Source of the DNA: Nautilus pompilius | Lineage: Eukaryota; Mollusca; Cephalopoda; Nautilida; Nautilidae | Assembly (NCBI GenBank): GCA_018389105.1 | Contig: JACATO010001093.1 | Location: 1-64,000 of the forward strand | Length of the DNA: 64,000 nt | Direction of reading: 5' to 3' | Shown: positions 1 through 11,900 of the stretch, piece by piece | Position numbering within the stretch: the stretch's first letter is position 1 | Layout of the letters: every line of letters begins with the position of its first letter | The notes under the pieces: generated by a model | What the model was told of the DNA's origin: nothing | What the model saw: only the letters and a program-made list of their open reading frames with translations | Databases searched by the model: none | Program-made: the position numbers and the translations under genes

Positions 1-430
1 TAACCTGTGCCCTGATTGGTCAGCATTGACACATCAATTCTCTCTTAGCAGCCACCCGTAAACATCAGTTTCCATAACACAGCATAAATCAGTTTGATAG
101 CATATTGTTAATGAAATTTACTTATTGTAGTCTTTTAAATTCAGCCTAAATAAAGGCAGCCACATTCCAAAAAAAAACACCTTTTAGCATGAACCAGATA
201 ATGGAGTTGGCATCCTTTAACCAAATATGCTGATTCATACTACCTGATTTCATTTTTAAATCGTATTATACAGTTTTTGAACAGTTCTGATTTAGCATTT
301 GGTGACGTGAAGATCGTAGATGTTTGGAAGCAAGCAGTGCATGTGTTTCAAATAATCACAGTTACTGGTAATTTGCTTTCTATTTCTTCAATTTGGAATT
401 TAAAACAATATCTGCTAAATACCTTTATAG
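1..430. other. AT-rich stretch, no gene recognised
   Basis: I see no convincing coding exon, RNA gene or repeat here. If the exon candidate at 431-591 is real, this stretch is its 3' untranslated region on the minus strand. No clear AATAAA was found on that strand within it. Confidence 0.3.
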
Positions 431-591
431 CTACTTTTCATTTTCATAGTGAAGTAGCTTCTTTATGGTTTTGTCAACTATGTTCTGATCATCAGACATC
501 AATTGGATCCATCCTCCATCTCTCATGGTAGAAAGGTAACAAGTCCTGCTCTGGTTCTTATCTGCAATTGCATCTGTCACAGCTGGTGTCT
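431..591 (-). CDS. candidate terminal coding exon of an unidentified minus-strand gene
   Basis: On the minus strand a TTTGTAG acceptor is followed by 52 open codons and a TAG at 431-433. The peptide has coding-like composition, with pieces such as VTDAIADKNQ, MRDGGWIQLM and DKTIKKLLHYE, and no low complexity. The exon starts with two bases of a split codon. This matches the phase of the donor of the small exon at 1444-1477, so the two may be joined. I do not recognise the protein. It could be the last exon of a gene whose other exons lie to the right, or a chance open stretch in AT-rich DNA. It does not resemble the end of a PARP catalytic domain. Confidence 0.4.
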
Positions 592-1443
592 CTACAAAGG
601 GACACCAACAAATGTTCTAAATATACCACTAAAAAATCAACTACAATAAATTCTCAACATTTTGTCCACAAGTCAACCATTAATTTATATGTACAGGTTT
701 CAGAAACTAAGAATTGTGTCTTGGATCAATGTTTAGAACAGTGGTTAGCTAGTACAAAACACATTACTGAACGGAATCATCTTTGGAGGGCAATATCTTA
801 TAAAAGATTGTGCATTTCTTTTAAACAATTAACAATTAAAAGTTTTTTGTGCTGTAACTTAGTAGTTGATCAATTTTGACAAGAATACAGTGAGATTTTG
901 ATGTTACGTCCTACATAAAATTATAATTAAAACATTAAATATTAAACCATGATACGCTCTTACAATGTGTACTATTCACAACCCTGACCCCAATTTCAGG
1001 AAAGGGAAACTATAAAGATTCCTTTTAATATTTCACAAATTAGAAACAGCAATCATTATATTACATTAGGATTCACAAGTGAACAGAAGGAATAAGGTCG
1101 GCATCATTAAAAATGATGCTGGACCCTGAATATCAAATCAATAGCACCTCTGATCCTCAAGTTTTCCAAATTCAGATTTATATATTTAAATTAAAAGATT
1201 TTATTTTAGCAGATTACCTACAATATTATCAATTAATGTTTAGATGGCAGGTTACATGGAGAAGAAGTGATATCAGTGTCCTTGTTGAGTTTTAGGGCGA
1301 TACCTTTAATAATGTCACTTGTTGATTATTTTGGAACTTGCTACAGCTTTTTCCTTTTAAGTAACTTAAAAACACATTCAGTTTATAGAGAAGTGTTTTT
1401 ACATGCATGAAATGAAGGGGGGTAATAACACAAGATAGCTTAC
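592..1443. other. AT-rich putative intron, nothing recognised
   Basis: This is AT-rich sequence with only short chance open frames. It would be an intron if the exon candidates on either side belong to one gene. Confidence 0.3.
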
Positions 1444-1477
1444 CATCTGTGTATAGGCGAAAAACCTCTCGAAAGAC
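1444..1477 (-). CDS. candidate 34-bp micro-exon of an unidentified minus-strand gene
   Basis: On the minus strand a strong acceptor (pyrimidine tract ending TTTGTAG) and a good donor (G|GTAAGC) flank exactly 34 bases. These read VFREVFRLYTD plus one base of a split codon. The donor phase fits the candidate terminal exon at 431-591. A weaker alternative acceptor near 1344 would instead give a short ending and a stop. The gene is not recognised, and both splice sites come from inspection only. Confidence 0.35.
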
Positions 1478-2657
1478 CTACAAAGATCAGAATAAAACAA
1501 AACATTTTAATTAGTAATTATTATTGCATATTAACCCACCCTAGAAAGGCACTGATGATAGCTGCTAGTGTCTGACTGAAAACTAGAAGTCATGGCTCTG
1601 GTGTGGGTTCTGTCAGTAAAACGTTGCATTAACTGTAATGTGTGAAACTAGCTGATGTCAGGACTAAGGCTGACAGACCCTCAATTTTTCAAATGACGGG
1701 CACTGTCATGATTCGATTTTGAGTCAGGCACCAATATAGTATGGCTTAGAAGAATCTCACTTCTAATATCTTATCAATCTTTACTTTACTTTAATATTCT
1801 TGGCAAAGACAATTTTAAAGAGACCTTTACAAAGCCCCGAATAAAAATGAAACTTAAAAGTAAAGCAGAATATATATATTTGCAAATTTTGTTTATAAGA
1901 TATGAAATTTAAGAACATTTAGCTTTGCAGTAGAGAAAGAGAGAGACATAAGAAAATCATTAACTTTCAAATAATATGCTGCTTTGTTATTAATATATTA
2001 TATTATGTTTAAGGAGCCAGATAGTAAGTCACTAGCTTTCTTGTACCAGCCCACAAGTTGGCACCCCCTGGTTGATATAGGCAGCAAAGAACAACTGGCC
2101 AACTCTAGGCTACATCAAATTCCTTAACCATTTGGATGGAGTACAGCTCTCAATAACGTGCACAATAAACAGTTTTGTTTATGAAGAAAAAATAGTTTTA
2201 CAACAATCATTTAAAATCAATTTTTTTAAAGTCATTCAGCATGACGAATTTACCTGGACCTAAATTTTAAAAAAATTTCTAAGGTAGATAACCAAAAAGA
2301 CAAAACAACAGATGACTATCACTATGTACTATTCAAAATTTATATTGATTGTTTTTTTCTGTCCACTATTGTACAATCAGATGATTAGCATGATTAAAAC
2401 ACACATTCTATTCATTCCTTCCTCATAATAGTAGTAAGGAAGGTCTTTTTTTAAAATGAAGTGGACAATATTACCCAGTAATTCAGTTTACCAATTTCAA
2501 ATTCTTGGCAAGGGAGATTATTAAATATATGTTGTACCTTCAAAAATCAATTATGGTTTGTTAGTAGCAACTCCATTTAAAAGAGTGTAAAAAGCGGAAC
2601 AGCTCAATTGATCATCATCACTTATTGGGCAATATCATCATCCTCATCTTTGTGTTA
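1478..2657. other. AT-rich stretch, no gene recognised
   Basis: Nothing coding or repetitive could be supported here. The hAT element begins at its right edge, after the 8-bp target site GCCTATAG. Confidence 0.3.
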
Positions 2658-2665
2658 GCCTATAG

Positions 2666-2792
2666 CAGGGGTCGGCAACCTTTTGGGATCTGCGGGCCGG
2701 ATAGCCCAGGGGCCGGCAACCTTTTGGGATCTGCGGGCCGGATAGCCCAGGGGTCCGGCAACCTTTTGGGATCTGCAGGCCGGATAGCTATG
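2666..2792. repeat. three tandem copies of the hAT left terminus
   Basis: The terminal inverted repeat with its subterminal sequence (CAGGGG(T)CGGCAACC, then TTTTGGGATCTGC and GGCCGGATAGC) is present three times in tandem, about 42 bp per copy. The three differ at only a few positions. Only the outermost copy abuts the target-site duplication. Confidence 0.85.
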
Positions 2793-3079
2793 CAGTGTAC
2801 GATATATACTACTAATATACATTTAAGTTCAGATTACATACATCCTACATATAAAAGAATATATAGATTCTGTATTAATACTATAGCAAATTGTCTGGAC
2901 TTCAGAGGGGTCTGTCCAGAAAGTTACTTTTTCCATAGGTTTAAAGGAAAAACAATGAATTTTATGTAATTTTAGGTAAAAAAAAAGGTAGCCTATTGTA
3001 CTGCAAGAATAGCAGGTTAAGGACTAATGCAGTCAACAAAAAACACAACTTCCCTACCACAAACAAAAATACTGTTAGA

Positions 3080-4869
3080 ATAGGCAATTTTTTAATGAGA
3101 GACCTGATTCTGTTTATTTTTCGATAATTTCTCAACATCAGGTGAAATAGTTGTCGATGACAGGAGCAAAACATCATCCAGGTGGTCATCGTGCAACCTT
3201 GTTCTTAACCGATTTTTTGTGTATTTCATTTTCGAAAAAAGTTGTTTGCAGGCGTAAGTACCCTCCAAATAATGATGCCATCAACTGCGCATTATGCAAT
3301 AAGCTTTTATACTTTCCGCTGGGTAGAACATACTTTTTGTAGAAGTCAGCGGTTGATTCTGAATAAAATTTTGATTTCAAAATATCGTCGCATTGTAAAT
3401 CTATTAACTCAAGCTGATATTTTTCTGCCACTTTCTCCACATCTATGTCGAAAGTAGATCCAAATAGTTTAAATTGGTATTCATAGTGCCGGAAGTCAGC
3501 AAAACGGGAAGAAAACTCACTTCTCAAATCCTGAATAGACCTCACAAACATGTCTTGTAGTATTTCTTCTTTGTGATTTTGTAGATTTGGAAAATGAGAG
3601 TAATTTCCTTCCTGAAGTATTCCCACAATTTAAGTTTTCTTTCAAAAGCTGTAATATGACCAAACATCTCAAATATCAGCTTATTCTTCCCTTGAAGCTC
3701 GCAATTCAAAGAATTCATGTGGATCGTGATATCCACCAAAAATGCTAATTTGACAATCCACTGTGAATCCTGAAAGTATGAAGTATCTTGGCCTTTGCTC
3801 TCCAAAAATCTGGCAATCTCTTCCCTCAATACATAGACTCGTTCTAGCATTTTCCGCGGCTAAGCCATCGGACGTTTGAGAAAAATGTAAGGTCGCCATA
3901 CTCTGCTTCAACTTGTTTTAGGAATTCCTGAAACTGGCGATGATTTAGTCCTCTTGACAGGATAAAATTCAGTTTTCGTGACCACTGTCATAATCTCCTT
4001 AAAATTCAATGACTTGGCACATAATGCATCCTGATGGATGATGCAATGAAATTTGATTAATTTGTGCTCAAGACCAAGGTGGTTTTGGAGTAATGTTACA
4101 AACCCCTTTTTCTCTCCGATCATCGCTGGAGCTCCATCTGTGGTTACTCCTATAAGCTTTGATAAATCAAGATTCGTTTTCATCATCCAGTTTGACACTT
4201 TCAAAAATATCTGCTCCTGTACTAGTGTCCTTCATTGGAATTAATTGTACGAATTCTTCCACAATATCAAAAGCTGGTGTTACACCTCACAAATACAGCG
4301 AGTTGACAGGTATCAGTCATATCCGTGGCTTCATCGATAGCAATGGAAAAGTAATCCAGATTTTTTAAAATGTCGACTAACCCATTTCTGACATTTGTTG
4401 CCATTTCTTCAATTCGCCTGGTTACTGATGCTGCCGATAAACTAATTGAAGAGAATAATTGCTTTTTTTCTGGACAAACAACATCAACTACCTTCAACAT
4501 GCATTCTTTAAAGAACTCTCCATCAGTAAACGGTTTCATCCTTTCTGCTATTAGTTCCGACACTTCGTAGCCAGCCAGTGTGTTCCTGTATGTTTGCGTA
4601 ACCTTTCTAGTGAAAAAGGATGACTGCTTTGTAAGATGGTTCCTCAGCCATTCAACTTCCTCTTCTCGTGCTTTCCCAGTGAAATTGTCATAATGGTTAT
4701 GACGGGTTTGATAATGCCGTTTAATGTTTGAAACTTTCTTCACAGCAACGGTTTCTTGACAAATCAGGCAAACACATTTTCTTAGGCGCTCAATGAAAAA
4801 GTAGCTTAGAGTCCATTCTTCGTTAAAAATGCGGCACTCAAAATCAACTTTCCTTTTCTTAGTTTCCAT
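3080..4869 (-). pseudogene. hAT transposase, frame-broken
   Basis: The best start is the ATG at 4869 (METKKRKVDF). The first segment (4869-4267) has a BED-type zinc finger, with CLIC, then HYQTRH about 20 residues later. The next, in another frame (4204-3908), carries the catalytic-core motif GVTTDGAPAMIG and the CIIHQ..LCAK block. Later segments (3850-3542 and 3626-3186) carry the C-terminal region ending near the dimerisation block, and the last part continues in another frame to about 3080. At least three frame changes separate the pieces, so no full-length transposase (about 600 residues) can be read. Similar sequences were domesticated in GTF2IRD2-type genes, but this copy sits inside intact transposon ends and is best called a dead transposase. 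Confidence 0.85.
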
Positions 4870-5628
4870 GGACTTGTTTTTATTCAGACAAAACAGAATG
4901 GTGGAAAGGAAAGCAAAAAATGGATAACTGAGAATGAAAGAGTTCAAATGAAAATACAGTTAATCTGATAGAATAATACGATAATTGTGAATAGAATGTG
5001 ATCAAACCACGCTATCCGACGAGCTATTTTACCAGGTCGGGCCAACCATTCTTCGGCTTTTCGAAACTAATGCTGCGCTAATTGTTGTAACAGTCAATAC
5101 GTTTTTATATGAATACTCGGATAAACAGCGATTATTGATGGATCCAACTACTAATCGCGCTGTTATCACTAGAAAGTAAACTCAAATGAGCAACTTTGAG
5201 TAGGACAAGAAGTAAAATTTACCAAGGATATCGTTAAACACCGAAATGGTGAGAAGGTGAAATCCGCGATGTACACCTGCACAGATGCGATGATAACAGG
5301 CGATAAAGTGAGCCGGCTGGTATAGAACGCGTTCGTGCGTCCTCGCCATAGGCATCCATTCAGCTCTGGATGCCGCGGTAGTGAGACAGCAGCTGTGTAG
5401 CATGGGAGTACTCACGTGAGTCGGAGTAGGGCGGGTGAGCGCACGCGCGAGGGAGCTCGGGTGTGCGTTTGTTGAGCGAGCAACGAGGCGCACGCAATAA
5501 AGACATTAAAGTCCGCGTGTTAGGTTGGCGGGCCGGACGCTAGCCCTTCGCGGGCCGGGGGTTGCCGACCCCTGGCCTATAGTATACTGGAGAGGATGGA
5601 AATGTCAGCTTAAATTGAACATAGTTTT

Positions 5629-5634
5629 TTTAAT
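5629..5634 (-). terminator. possible poly(A) signal (ATTAAA) of the macrodomain gene
   Basis: On the minus strand ATTAAA lies about 230 bases after the stop codon at 5862-5864 and just before the hAT insertion. No better AATAAA is seen between the stop and the transposon. Confidence 0.35.
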
Positions 5635-5861
5635 GAACATTCTAGTTATGGATCGGTTCTCTCTGCCAATAATTTACAGAATCTTCCCACAATGCAATGC
5701 TACAAAAACTGAATTGCCCACAAGTCAGTAATATGCCTGCCAATCTTGAGGGGTAATTTTCACTAGTTTTTTTTTTTTTTTGTTGGTAAGTTTAGCAAGT
5801 TATTTTTCTGGCAAAATTGTGCATAATCTTTCTTCTGACCATTTTACTACTTCTACCATAA

Positions 5862-8800
5862 TTATTTGATAGCTAAATGTTTCAAAGCAATGCACTGTGG
5901 GAAGGTTTTCTGGATAACTGTCCTGACCATTGCTAGGTACTCTGTGGGCTTGTACAGAACAATCCTGATTAGCGGGACTGATGATGTTCTGGGTAATCTG
6001 GTAAAGGTGTACTTCATGCAGTACAAAACAAGTTCCAGTGGATACTTCAGTTGTCCAAAGCCAAGAAGTGGGAAAGCAATGGATTTCAGCTGTAGTCTGT
6101 TAGCCTCTTTCAAACATTCTACCAGTAACTCACACAAATTCTGGAAAAAAAAGAAACTGGATGAAAACGATTCTCAAAGACAGCAGTGGAACTATTTCAG
6201 GTAAAGGAGCAGAGAACTAAGAACAAATATGAATAGAGAAGTGAGAAAAGCAGCAGACTTATGAAGAACTATCAAATATTGTATGCATTTCATTTTACAG
6301 AAATTAAAAGAAAATACTAAGGTTTTGCTCTGTTAACAAATTTTCCCAACAGAAAACTAATTTCCAACTAAAATAATAACACAAATTTTTCAATAATTAA
6401 TCTATTTTATAAGATAAACATTTGACTGATATCTGGAGATGTGACAGAAAACTACATAAATGTTTCTTGGAATCAGAACAGTGCTCAGGTGTCAGGTGAA
6501 AATGAGGTGATTTTGTTTTTTTAATTGTGTAATCACAGAATTAAATTGAAGAGGAATCAGAAACCGTTTGTGAAAGAAAGAATTATAGATCTGCAAAAAA
6601 TAACTGTGCCTGTTCATCTGATATGACAATAGAGATGAAGCTAAGCTTTTATGATATCAGGCTAGATGGTTGTATTCCCATGGTAATAAATACAGAGAGA
6701 CTTGGTGTAGTCACAGGTTCTATAGGGCAAATCAAAATCAATCACGTTACAAACATTCCCAGCAAGAGCAGCAGAATGACTCAAGTTTTAAGGTGTGAAA
6801 TGAGCAAGTTTACATTTAGAAGATGCTGAATCTTACCTTCCCAATTATTTTCTCATTGTCAGGTCTATAAGGTGACAAAGCAATGTGAAATACATTTCTA
6901 CATTTTAATTGATGTCCCATTGTTATCGCCACCTGTGAAAACTTGATTCCATTAGGATATTTCCTTTTACATTCTTTCTGCAATTCAGGTCCACCTTTGG
7001 CAAGTAACGATTTGGAAATTGCTCCTACATTTAATTCCAAATTCGTATTTGTGCTGTTCACAATGGCATCGACCTACATTGTCAAGTTAAGAGAACAGAA
7101 CAGCACATTACTATCAAACACTAATAATTTACTAAATTAACTCACAAAATTAAGTCACATCTTTGTTTTTACACAGTATGGTGTTAGCAATGAAACATAA
7201 GGATCCTAAGCCTAGCGATTGGACTACAAAACTCCAAGGCTGAGGGCCAGACTTTGGTTCTCAGTTGGGGTCTGCTCGGTTTCAAATACTTATCTCCCTG
7301 CCATGGTTTCTTCTCACTCTTCTTCACCAGCTGTATATGTACATTTCCTTATAGGTCTAAAAATGAAGAGTTTTAGTAGGGATTCCCTGACAAAGTCAGA
7401 ATCTGCAGGATAGGCAACAATCTAGTGGATAACTACAGCACTAGGATTCCTCACCAGGGCCATCTTCAATGTTGGGAGGTTGTCTCCCTTGTTGTGACTA
7501 TCACACAACAAAACTTACCGAAACATGGGTAAATGGAAATTATTCAAGTAAATAAAAATGTGCCAAAATTTTAGAATGACTGATACTTATAGTTTTTCTT
7601 AATGTATAAGGTGTGAGACAATGTAACAAATGTGTGTATGCACAGGTGTATAAACCATTACATAGAACTGCTGTTTGTCGTTTCAAGCGTTAAAACCACC
7701 ATTGTAACAAAGAAATGTTACATTATACAGGCCACAGCAATAACTGTACAGAATGACACGAAGAAAGCTCAATGAGCTGATAAATACTAACAATAATCAT
7801 TATTTTAAACATTGGGATATTTTCTGCTACAGGAGATCAGGAGCGAGAGAGTTGAACTGCAACTGAAAGTAGTAATGGGATGTTCAGCACTTCTTCTCAA
7901 GACTAAATCCTGACGATAACAATAAAAAATTTTTTGAAACAGGTTCTTTACTTCATTCTATTACTACTAAAGGCTGATTGGAAAAGCTTGAATTGATCGA
8001 CTAAATTCACCCCGTCTTTCTCCTCTTCGCCAATATTGTGTTTTGATTAATTACCTGGAGATTATTCACATAATTATGTTTATCATAAATGTAGACTCAG
8101 GTTCATTTTTCAAATCGACTTTGTACCATCTTCCCAGCCCACACAAAAAACTGATTTCTTACACCATTACTTCATGGTTAAGGAATTATATTATTATTAT
8201 TATTATTAATATTATAAAGATGGTGGTATAAACAAAGTAAAATTTAAAAATAAACTGTCAAACCATTGAATATATAGCGTTACAGGCCTATTCAACATGC
8301 TTGGAAATTTAACATCTAAGGAAGCTCAAACCTGTAAATCTAAATTTATGATAGCAAAGTACATTTTAGAGGTGGAAAGTTTGTTAAAGATGCCAAGAAA
8401 ATCACACAAGAGACCGACGACAATGTCCATTTGTACCCGTGCGCACGTAGATCACATTTTCAGTGAACCTCTTCACATTCATGGTACAGTAGCACTCAAT
8501 TTATAAAGTCTAAGATTTGAACATCATCAGATATCAGAAATATCTTAAGATCTGGAGCAAATACAAACAAAGGTCTAAGAAAACAATCTGTCTCTGAAGT
8601 TGTGAACAACATTACTTCATAACACCCAACCAATTACTTTTCCTTGCAGAGTAGTTTCCCCTTGAAAAGCCTGCTCCTAATTCTGGAGATCATATTGTTG
8701 GGGGTTAATTTACAATACGATGTTTGTACCCAGAGATGGGTTTCTTTACCGGCAGAAATTAATGTAACAATGAAATTTCCTAACTACAGAGCAACATCAG

Positions 8801-8914
8801 TTCAAGCCTTTGAAAGTTAAGCAACAGCATCACTTGCAACCAAAACACCAACCTCTTGTTCAGACAGCTCCCCGTCCACAATGTCGATCCTGGCTCTGTC
8901 CGACTGAGTGTTGC
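5862..8914 (-). CDS. macrodomain 2 of the PARP9/14-like protein (three exons)
   Basis: The exons are 8914-8853, 7073-6837 and 6140-5862. The first gives the domain's entry strand (ARIDIVDGELSEQE). The second opens with VDAIVNSTNTNL, the classic VDxIVN ribose-contacting motif, and continues with GAISKSLLAKGGPELQ. The third has SIAFPLLGFGQLKYP, matching the SIAFPxxGxGxxxxP phosphate-binding loop, then strand RIVLYKPTEY. The exon split is the one expected for PARP14-type macrodomains. The key Asn and both loop glycines are present, so ADP-ribose binding looks possible. The reading frame ends with TAA at 5862, about 30 residues beyond the last core strand, with no usable splice donor seen before it. 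Confidence 0.85.
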
Positions 8915-11900
8915 CTGCAAAGATGGAAACCATCAGTTTATAACAACCACTAGTGCAGTGGTTCCTAACCTTTTTGGACTTGTGGACCTTTTTCTAATAC
9001 TCAAAAGACCTGCGACTCCCTGCTACACTTCCATAATTGAAAAAAATCAAAATAAATTTAGCAAAAAAAAAAAATCACATAAATAAGAGTTTTATTTGAA
9101 TATATTGACAGTTTTGAGAGAAATTCACCAGGAAAAAACATTTTACACTCATCCTTCAACACATCTTTTTTCTCAAAATTTAGTGACCTAATGTGATGCT
9201 TGTTGGGGCAGCCAGCTTGGAAATTTGTGGCCATATGTTTGCCAAAGCCAACCTCATGTCATCCTCAATGTTCACCCTGATCCTTGCCTTTGTTTTGAGG
9301 TGAACAAGAGTTGAAAATCCAGTCTCGCAGAGATAGGTGGAGGAGGAAAAATGGAAGCAGAACTCAGAAGGCAAGCATGGTGATATTGGGATATGACTGA
9401 TACATAGCACACCAGAATTGACTTAGCGAAATATCATAAAACAGGTCATGTGCCGGGGAATATACTGTATATTATATATAAAAAGAAAGAATTTTAGTAC
9501 ATTTCATCATACATTTATTGAAAATTATTTTAGTAATTTTTTTGGGAACAACATCTGCACATACAGTAAATTCACAGCAGCTAAACAAATCTACTGGGAT
9601 CAGTGAACTCTGCCTCTGATCAGAACAGCTGTGTGGTCCGTCATCTTGGTGCCCAAGTTCGCCTAAAATCGCGAGCTGGCTAGTGCGGGTCTGGCTGAAG
9701 TCTCAGGCGTTGGGGTCCGAGTCTTTTAGCTGCAGGCCCCAATGGCATTAGCCAATGGGAGCACAGGTCGATTGCATCAGTCCCACTGTGGTAACAGTTT
9801 GAGTTCCTGTCTTTGTCGCCAGGGTGTATTGTCCGTGTTTCTATGAGAGTGGTAGAGCGACAGGAAGCCACAGTGGGCGGGTGATGCAAGCGTGTTACCG
9901 CAGAGGCCTGTGTTGCAACTGGCAGTGCCTGCTGTGGGAGACAAGCCTTACACCTTCGGTGCTCGACCTCCCATCGGTGATTCTGGTGTATTGGACGCAG
10001 GGTAATTTTTGTAAAGTTTTTTCTGGAAAAAGTGCATCTTCTAAGCCGGCAAATACGGTACATATAAGCAAAACAAACACATACTCATGAACAGTTTCTG
10101 GACTCAGTCATACAACAAAAACTGAAACTTCCAGGGTTCCACGACCCACTGCACTAGTGCTTAGTGTAAATACCCTTGAAGGTGGTGAGGGGTAAGGAAT
10201 AGGAAGTACAACCAACAAGAAAGATGACTAAACAGTGATCTTAAACATGAACAAAATGAAAAATGCATTAGTGAAGTAATGAGGTGACGATTCCAAAATA
10301 GCAAATACTCGTCTTCGTGAGGAATTCCACGAAAGTGTTCAAGGGAGACAACTTTCGTTCCTTTTTTTTTTTTTTGTTTTATCCCAAAGAAATCAAAATG
10401 TGCTATTTTTCATAACAATTCCAATACTCCCCTGTAATTCATAGCAACTTATAGTAGTTTAAAAAAAAAAACAACAACAAAGAGATGCTTTCATTAGATT
10501 GATGACTTACATGTAGCTACAGTACCTGTACTATTATGACTGGACGTACCTGCTGACTCAGCTGTCACCATGTTGCTATGATGAATCATTTGACTGTGTG
10601 ATGGAAAACATTCACCAAGCACATCAAGTACCGAAGCCACCAACTGCTGATCGTCATCGATGAGAATGATTTTCTTTTCAGACAGCTCATCAATGCCCTC
10701 GATAGCAGACACCAAGGCCAAGCAGAATTCCTTCGCAGGACACATCTTCTCACAAGGGATGCCAACACCAATGGTACCACAATGGGGATCCTGATTCAGC
10801 AGTCTTCGGAGAGCATTTGATATGCAAAACTCAAGAGCTTTCATCCTTTGTTGTGATCCAACATCCAGGTTGGGCAAATGTAAATGAATCATAAAATTTC
10901 CTGGGTGATACCACTTGTTTGTGAGCAGAATCTCTCCTTGCACCGACCCCTTCATCCAGCCATCGAAATCACTGTCTGAGAAAGAATGTAGCAGTGAGAC
11001 AACATGCACCCTCTCTTGTGAAGGTTCAATACGGCCGTTCTACGGTAAAGTGAGGAAAACAAACCCACCCATCAAAACTTCCTAAAATATATTTACAATC
11101 GTCAAATTGAACATTACTGCCACAATACTGGAAACCCTCACTGGCTAATCAAGTAACAACAAAACACTTCCTGCACACACCCATCAATTACTTGCATTTT
11201 CTTGAGTATGCACAAAAGATTCTGGAAACAACAACTCCCATGAGACTCATCCAGAAAAACATTGCACTGGAAAAACTATCATATTTACTTGACTTAGAGA
11301 CAAAGTTTATCTGATAGATGCTGATATATTAAAGATGCCTACACTACGTTAGATACTGGAACTGCTCATCCATAAGATTGCATGCTTTTGGGGTGAATGT
11401 AAGAGCAAGTGCCATATCTGGTTTATTTTCACTCCAGCCAATTGTGAAATACCGACTGACACCTGGTGTCATACAACAAATCTGAGTGCCTGCAGCAGAG
11501 AAGAAAATTTAAAAACTTACCTCCCACAAAAATGATATCTTTCCCAGCATTGGTTCTCAAGTTAGATCCCTCTGCTAAGAAATCTATGAACGCATCCACC
11601 GGGCACCTGAAGATAGTACCCTTCCATGGAATTATGAGGTTCTTTGTCAGGTGCAAAACAGGTAAGACTCCACTAGATCGGAAACTACACATGCTGTTTA
11701 CAATCCTTTCATCGTCACAGAGAACAAGCGAGATTTCCTTTCGAGAGAGAGAGAACCACTGCTGACTCATGGGAACACTTCTTGCAAACATTGGTTTGAT
11801 TTCACTTTGAAGTTCTCTTACTGCCGTGTCAATTCCTCCTTTGGTTCCCCGAATGTAACAAAGCCCTATGTCATCAGTTGTAACACGTAGGCATATTTTC

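Larger units (their letters stand above)
2658..5582 (-). mobile_element. hAT (Charlie-like) DNA transposon with 8-bp target-site duplication
   Basis: The element proper runs from 2666 to 5574 (2,909 bp). Its left end CAGGGGTCGGCAACC is the inverse of the right end GGTTGCCGACCCCTG. Both are flanked by the same 8-bp target site, GCCTATAG (2658-2665 and 5575-5582). Perfect duplications and termini show a single clean insertion. The transposase lies on the minus strand and is broken into several frames, so this copy is probably inactive. The right 350 bp is CpG-rich and would hold the element's own promoter. It sits about 290 bp beyond the stop codon of the macrodomain gene. Confidence 0.92.

Noticed and set aside
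568-879. Plus-strand 103-codon open frame
   Set aside because: It overlaps the better minus-strand exon candidate and has AT-rich, non-coding composition with no start context.
3186-4947. Host gene of the GTF2IRD2/ZBED type
   Set aside because: The frames lie inside an element with matching termini and an 8-bp target-site duplication and are broken, so it is a dead transposase, not a domesticated gene.
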